The notes under the pieces were generated by a model. That model was not told where the DNA came from, made no database searches, and saw nothing but the letters and a program-made list of their open reading frames with translations. Source: Bacteroidales bacterium (GTDB lineage: Bacteria > Bacteroidota > Bacteroidia > Bacteroidales > WCHB1-69). Taken from it: a DNA stretch of 64,000 bases. Of this stretch, positions 60,331 through 64,000 are shown in pieces. Location of the stretch: assembly GCA_024400835.1 (NCBI GenBank), contig JAKSMC010000014.1, forward strand, positions 1-64,000, in the 5' to 3' direction. Each line of letters begins with the position of its first letter. The stretch's first letter is position 1. The position numbers were made by a program, and so were the translations under genes.

Positions 60331-62262
60331 TTATTTTCTTTTTTGTTGTTGCTGTTGTTGTTTGAGCATCTGAGCCTGCTGTTTCTGCAATTCTTCCATC
60401 TTCAGCTGCCATTTGGACTTCTTGACCGGCTTCTTCATATTGGCTTTCAGTTTGGCGTGAAGTTTGTCCTCATTCACAGCCGCACGGAAGATGAACATCT
60501 GTGCGAACGTTGCCAAGTTGAAGAGCAGGTAGTAATATGTCAAAGCGGATGAGAAGTTGTTGAACATGAACAAGAACATAATCGGCATCATGTACATCAT
60601 CATGTTCATCATGCGCTGTTGGTCTTTGTTGCCCTGTGTCGGGTTCATCAGCTTGTTGTTCAGCCAAGTATAGAAGAGCGTTGCAATCGTCATGAGGATG
60701 GTGAACAAGCTCATGTGGTCGCCGTACAACGGCACTCTGTGACCGAAATCCCAAATGGAGTCATACGTGGAAAGGTCCTCTGCCCACAGGAACGACTGTT
60801 GACGAAGTTCGTAAGCAGCCGGGAAGAAACGGTACATAGCGATAAGAATCGGCATTTGGAGCAGCATCGGCAGGCAGCCGCCGGCCGGACTGACACCCGC
60901 GCTCTTGTACAAAGCCATCGTGGCCTGCTGTTTCTTCATCATATCCTCATCCTTCGGATAACGTGCAGAAATCTCCTCGATTTCGGGTTTCAAGGCACGC
61001 ATCTTCGCAGATGACATATAGGTCTTGTAACTTACCGGCAGCAAGACGACCTTCAAAATCAGCGTGAGAATCAGGATGATGAGACCGTAGTTCAAACCGT
61101 AGGCGTCCAGCCAGTTGAACACCGGGATGATGGCGAAACGGTTGACCCAGTGCAGCAGGAAGAATCCCCAGCCCAGCGGAACCTGGCGTTCCAACTTGAG
61201 ATCGTAGTTCTTGAGCAGTTTGTACTGGTTCGGTCCCACATAGAGTGACATGTCAAACGCGCCCTTGTCCAAGTCGTCGACTTCGAAATCCAAGACAGCG
61301 GCGCAGTTCTTCAGCACAGAGGTTTCCTCTTTCACAGGGGCCTGAACGGAAAGTGCGCCAGAGTTAAACGGTTTGCCTTCCGAAATCAGCGTAGTGGTGA
61401 AGAACTGTTGTTTGAAAGACACCCACTTCAAAGCAGAAGTGAACTCCTTGGCGTCGTCTTTGCGTTCGTCGAGGTTGCCAACATCTTCCGTGTTATCCAT
61501 ATAGTAAACAGAAGTCAGCATCTTCTCAGCTTCGTAGTTCTTTTCCACGCTACGAGGTTGTGCATTCCATTCCAACGTATAGTCGTGTTTGTTGGAATAG
61601 AGGTATTTATCCATATTCACGAAGCGGACCTTGAATCCGAAACGGTAGTCGTTGTTGTCAAAAGAATAGAGATATTCTATGTAGGATTTGGAATCCTGGG
61701 TCTGGCACTGGTTGGAGTCGCCCTGAGCATTGGGATAGAGACGCAGGGAGAGCGTTTTGTGCTTCTCATCAATCACAACGGAATCAGGACCGTCGGACAG
61801 GAAGTAGCAGTCCTTGGTAGCAATTTCCGTCTGGTCACGCAGCATAAGTTTGATGCTCATCTCGTTGGTGCCACCCTCGAAAAGTTCCAGCATGATTTTG
61901 GCGGAATCCTTCGGTGTGTAGCGATATACGTCTTTGAGCCAAAGATGTTTGAGGTAGCCGCCCTTCTTGCTGAAAGCGTAATAAGCCTTAGCGGTTTCAA
62001 CGATATAGTCGTTTTCATCAGCCACCTGCGGACTGGAGAACATCTGTGCGGGTGTAAGGGAAACCGCCGCCGCACTGTCCGTTTCGGTAGTGTCTGATTC
62101 TAATGAAAGGGTCTTTTCTTCTTCTGCTTTCTGGGCGGCCTGAGCGGTCATTTGTTCTTCCTGTGCTTTCCTAAGCTTCTGATTTCTATTAGTTTGGTAA
62201 AAACTAAAGCCCATAAACAAGCCAAAAATCAAAAGCAATCCAATAACTGTATTCTTATCCAT
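60331..62262 (-). CDS. yidC: YidC/Oxa1 membrane protein insertase
   Basis: A 643-residue insertase. After an N-terminal span (about 5-23) comes the large periplasmic beta domain (about 50-360), then the conserved core of four to five spans (about 370-600) with the motif SPAGGCLPMLLQMPILIAMYRFF (split by its SPAGGCLPMLLQ) and MMMYMMPIMFLFMFNNFSSAL. The C-terminal tail is Lys/Gln rich and ends in a polyglutamine-like run. It inserts inner-membrane proteins with or without SecYEG. Promoter TATCTTTG at 62285-62292. Confidence 0.96.
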   Translation of the reverse strand: MDKNTVIGLLLIFGLFMGFSFYQTNRNQKLRKAQEEQMTAQAAQKAEEEKTLSLESDTTETDSAAAVSLTPAQMFSSPQVADENDYIVETAKAYYAFSKKGGYLKHLWLKDVYRYTPKDSAKIMLELFEGGTNEMSIKLMLRDQTEIATKDCYFLSDGPDSVVIDEKHKTLSLRLYPNAQGDSNQCQTQDSKSYIEYLYSFDNNDYRFGFKVRFVNMDKYLYSNKHDYTLEWNAQPRSVEKNYEAEKMLTSVYYMDNTEDVGNLDERKDDAKEFTSALKWVSFKQQFFTTTLISEGKPFNSGALSVQAPVKEETSVLKNCAAVLDFEVDDLDKGAFDMSLYVGPNQYKLLKNYDLKLERQVPLGWGFFLLHWVNRFAIIPVFNWLDAYGLNYGLIILILTLILKVVLLPVSYKTYMSSAKMRALKPEIEEISARYPKDEDMMKKQQATMALYKSAGVSPAGGCLPMLLQMPILIAMYRFFPAAYELRQQSFLWAEDLSTYDSIWDFGHRVPLYGDHMSLFTILMTIATLFYTWLNNKLMNPTQGNKDQQRMMNMMMYMMPIMFLFMFNNFSSALTYYYLLFNLATFAQMFIFRAAVNEDKLHAKLKANMKKPVKKSKWQLKMEELQKQQAQMLKQQQQQQKRK

Positions 62263-62284
62263 CTATCAATTTTATTTTGGGCCG

Positions 62285-62292
62285 CAAAGATA
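62285..62292 (-). promoter_or_regulatory. Promoter -7 box TATCTTTG of yidC
   Basis: The minus strand reads TTGTATCTTTGCGGCCC about 23 bp before the ATG at 62262. Confidence 0.7.
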
Positions 62293-62389
62293 CAAAAAAA
62301 GTGAATAGTGCCGAACCCTTGTTCTTCACTATCCACTCGTAATTGCTAACCTGTCCGCCAGCCGTTGAACTTTGAACTTCGGACGCTAA

Positions 62390-62418
62390 TCTACCCATCT
62401 ACCTATCTACCCATCTAC
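62390..62418. repeat. Octamer repeat CTACCCAT
   Basis: Consecutive units CTACCCAT, CTACCTAT and CTACCCAT run up to the stop of the TPR gene at 62415. Part of the intergenic region 62263-62414, which otherwise holds only the yidC promoter. Confidence 0.65.
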
Positions 62419-63779
62419 TTCTTCGACATCTTCTTCCTCCACATGTCTGCGGCATCGTTGTCGCCTTTGAGTTTATAGGCTTCAGCGAGGCCTTGGTAGA
62501 TGACGTCAAGTTGTTCTTTTTCGTATGCAAATGTTTTCGCCTGCATGAAATATTCGATAGCCTTGTCAGCGTGTTGGCTGTAGAGGTGGGCCAGGCCGAG
62601 GTTGCACAGCATTCGGGCGTTCTGCGGGAAGAGTTCCTGCAAATCCGTTTCATACTTCAGAAGGTTGGGCCATCTGTCAAGCTGGTTGAGGACGAAGCAG
62701 TAGTCGTCCCACAATGAGTAGGCCGCATTGTCAATCGAGATAGCCTTCTCATAGTTCGTCAGGGCCAGTTCGTATTTTTTCTGGATAGTGCTGGCCGTTG
62801 CCTTGAAAGCATAGCCGTTGGCATCATCGGGATGTACGGCAATCAGGGTGTCAGAGAGCATATCGGCCATGCGGAGGGCCTTGGTGTCCTTATTGCGAAG
62901 GGCCTTGCTGAGGAGCGTGCGCATATAGGGGACCTTCTCCTGCATGGAAACCGCGGAGTTGCCAAAGACCTTCATCAGGCACTGGACCTGTTTTTCGGAA
63001 TTGCCTTGCTGCTCCCAGTAGTTCGCCATCGTGATGTTGAACTGCGGGTCATTGGAACTGAGTTCCTGTGCCTTTTTATAATACTCCATTGCCTGCGCGG
63101 GCATATTGTTGCTTTGGTAGATATTGCCGGCCTTCACATAGTATTCGGCATTGTGCGGAAACATCTTGATAAGCTGGTCATACTCCCCTACTGCTTCCTT
63201 CACCTTGTTCATATAGAGCCAGATAGAGACCTTCGCCTGCGTCATGTCGTCGTTATAGCCGATAATTTTCTCCATGCGGTTGTAGGTATCCAGCACTTTG
63301 TCGAGCTTCTTCATGTTCAGGTAAGCCTCGGAAAGCGCGTAGAGGTAGTACTCGTTGTTGTTTTTCTCCTTGCAGATCTGCTCCCAGAGTTTCGCAGCGG
63401 CAGGATATTCCTGCATCTGGATGTAGAGGTCGGCGAGGTCCACTTTGTACCAAACGTTCTTCTTGTTGATTTTGATGGCTTTTTTAAGCGCCTCGACGGC
63501 ATCCTGAGTATTCTGCTGCTCGGTATAGATGCGGGAGAGCATGTAGTATGAAGCATCGTGCTTGGGATTGTCCAAGATAATGCCGTTGAAAATAGAGAGT
63601 GCCTCCGCCATATTGCTGTTATAGAAAGCCTTGAGACCTTCTGTATATTGCACAGAGATCTTGCGCGCGCTCACGGCGTTTGCGTCCGTCTGGGCGATAT
63701 TGCGGGTCTTCTTCCCACTCTGGCCAAACGACATCAGGCAGAGGGAGGACACCAGAACAAATATTAGCAGTCTTTTCAA
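62415..63779 (-). CDS. Tetratricopeptide repeat protein
   Basis: A 454-residue exported protein with signal peptide (1-19, LLIFVLVSSLCLMSFG) and about ten TPR units across the rest, for example GLKAFYNSNMAEALSIFNGI, ASYYMLSRIYTEQQNTQDAVEALKK (separate helices) and FKATASTIQKKYELALTNYEKA. It likely scaffolds a protein complex in the periplasm or at the outer membrane. No other domain seen. It ends with MSKK. It is 98 bp downstream of dut, on the same strand. Confidence 0.88.
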   Translation of the reverse strand: MKRLLIFVLVSSLCLMSFGQSGKKTRNIAQTDANAVSARKISVQYTEGLKAFYNSNMAEALSIFNGIILDNPKHDASYYMLSRIYTEQQNTQDAVEALKKAIKINKKNVWYKVDLADLYIQMQEYPAAAKLWEQICKEKNNNEYYLYALSEAYLNMKKLDKVLDTYNRMEKIIGYNDDMTQAKVSIWLYMNKVKEAVGEYDQLIKMFPHNAEYYVKAGNIYQSNNMPAQAMEYYKKAQELSSNDPQFNITMANYWEQQGNSEKQVQCLMKVFGNSAVSMQEKVPYMRTLLSKALRNKDTKALRMADMLSDTLIAVHPDDANGYAFKATASTIQKKYELALTNYEKAISIDNAAYSLWDDYCFVLNQLDRWPNLLKYETDLQELFPQNARMLCNLGLAHLYSQHADKAIEYFMQAKTFAYEKEQLDVIYQGLAEAYKLKGDNDAADMWRKKMSKK

Positions 63780-63878
63780 AATGATAAATTTAAAATTTAA
63801 TAATAATAGAACAACTCAGAAGACTTTTGCGTCTTGCCTTTGCGTCTTTGCGGTAAAACAAGGCACGGTGCTTCGCAT

Positions 63879-64000
63879 CTACTTCGTGCCGCTGTGGCCG
63901 AAGCCGCCGGCGCCGCGCTGGGTGTCGGAGAGTTCGTCGGCAGAGGCAACAGGTACGAGTTCAACCTGTTGGAATTTAGCGACAACCATCTGGGCGATGC
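63879..64000 (-). CDS. dut: dUTP diphosphatase, C-terminal part (cut by window end)
   Basis: The last 39 residues of a dUTPase run from the window end to the stop at 63879-63881: IAQMVVAKFQQVELVPV, then ADELSDTQRGAGGFGHSGTK. The motif RGAGGFGHSG is motif V of trimeric dUTPases, which closes over the active site. The enzyme hydrolyses dUTP to dUMP. The rest lies beyond the window. A TPR-protein gene follows on the same strand. Confidence 0.92.
   Translation of the reverse strand, partial: IAQMVVAKFQQVELVPVASADELSDTQRGAGGFGHSGTK

Overview
The window looks like the chromosome of an anaerobic, protein- and glycan-using member of the Bacteroidales (phylum Bacteroidota). Pointers are the Bacteroidota-type promoters (TAnnTTTG as -7 element, almost always running into GCCGCC, GCGGCC or GCGCCC), the near absence of Shine-Dalgarno sequences, two secreted proteins with type IX secretion tails, a C10 cysteine peptidase, a GH92 mannosidase, DUF3276/PUR, DUF5606 and DUF5683 proteins, and an L-erythro-3,5-diaminohexanoate dehydrogenase of lysine fermentation. 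No phage, plasmid or CRISPR locus is visible.

Layout. 1-3.6 kb: lipoprotein gene, frameshifted gene remnant, DUF4143 ATPase with three phased GAAAAAGTGT boxes at its promoter, and an RsmI-like methyltransferase behind a decamer repeat. 3.7-11.5 kb: tRNA-Leu and tRNA-Gly, a TonB_C-GH92 fusion, an HEXXH peptidase, a secreted C10 peptidase and tRNA-Pro. 11.7-22.1 kb: short-chain dehydrogenase, ECF sigma factor with a membrane partner, outer-membrane barrel, epimerase with a zinc-ribbon tail, M16 peptidase, phosphoethanolamine-transferase-like sulfatase-fold protein, polysaccharide deacetylase. 22-31 kb: urocanate hydratase, lipoproteins, PepD and groES-groEL, the latter behind a textbook sigma-54 promoter. 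31-44 kb: secreted amidase, KefB-like antiporter, metallophosphatase, kdd, DUF2520 protein, TGS-type nucleoside kinase, tcdA, miaA, pRiA4b ORF-3-like protein, yebC. 44-51 kb: an OppC-like permease, the RhuM array, and a regulator/CreD module. 51-64 kb: housekeeping genes (FKBP, argS, lepB, dapB, parB, parA, PUR protein, yidC, TPR protein, dut).

The most unusual region is 45.1-48.65 kb. Here RhuM-family genes are repeated in tandem behind one promoter. Each unit has a near-constant 5' leader, a divergent DNA-recognition segment and a near-identical 414-nt 3' end coding for a phospholipase-D-like domain. One junction is a deletion between 11-bp direct repeats that fused two units, and a fourth unit carries only an ORF6N-type start. 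Inside the divergent segment every RhuM unit holds an inverted repeat centred on the same codon position. The arm sequence differs from unit to unit while base pairing is kept: 11-12 consecutive pairs in three units, two mismatches in the fourth. This suggests that each cassette carries its own recognition site along with its recogniser.

How parts fit together: the secreted peptidases, PepD, urocanase and Kdd point to peptide and amino-acid fermentation. GH92 and the deacetylase point to glycan handling. The lepB-dapB-DUF5683-parB-parA-PUR run is a co-directional housekeeping block. Paired operators in front of the CreD module and at the DUF4143 ATPase suggest local autoregulation.
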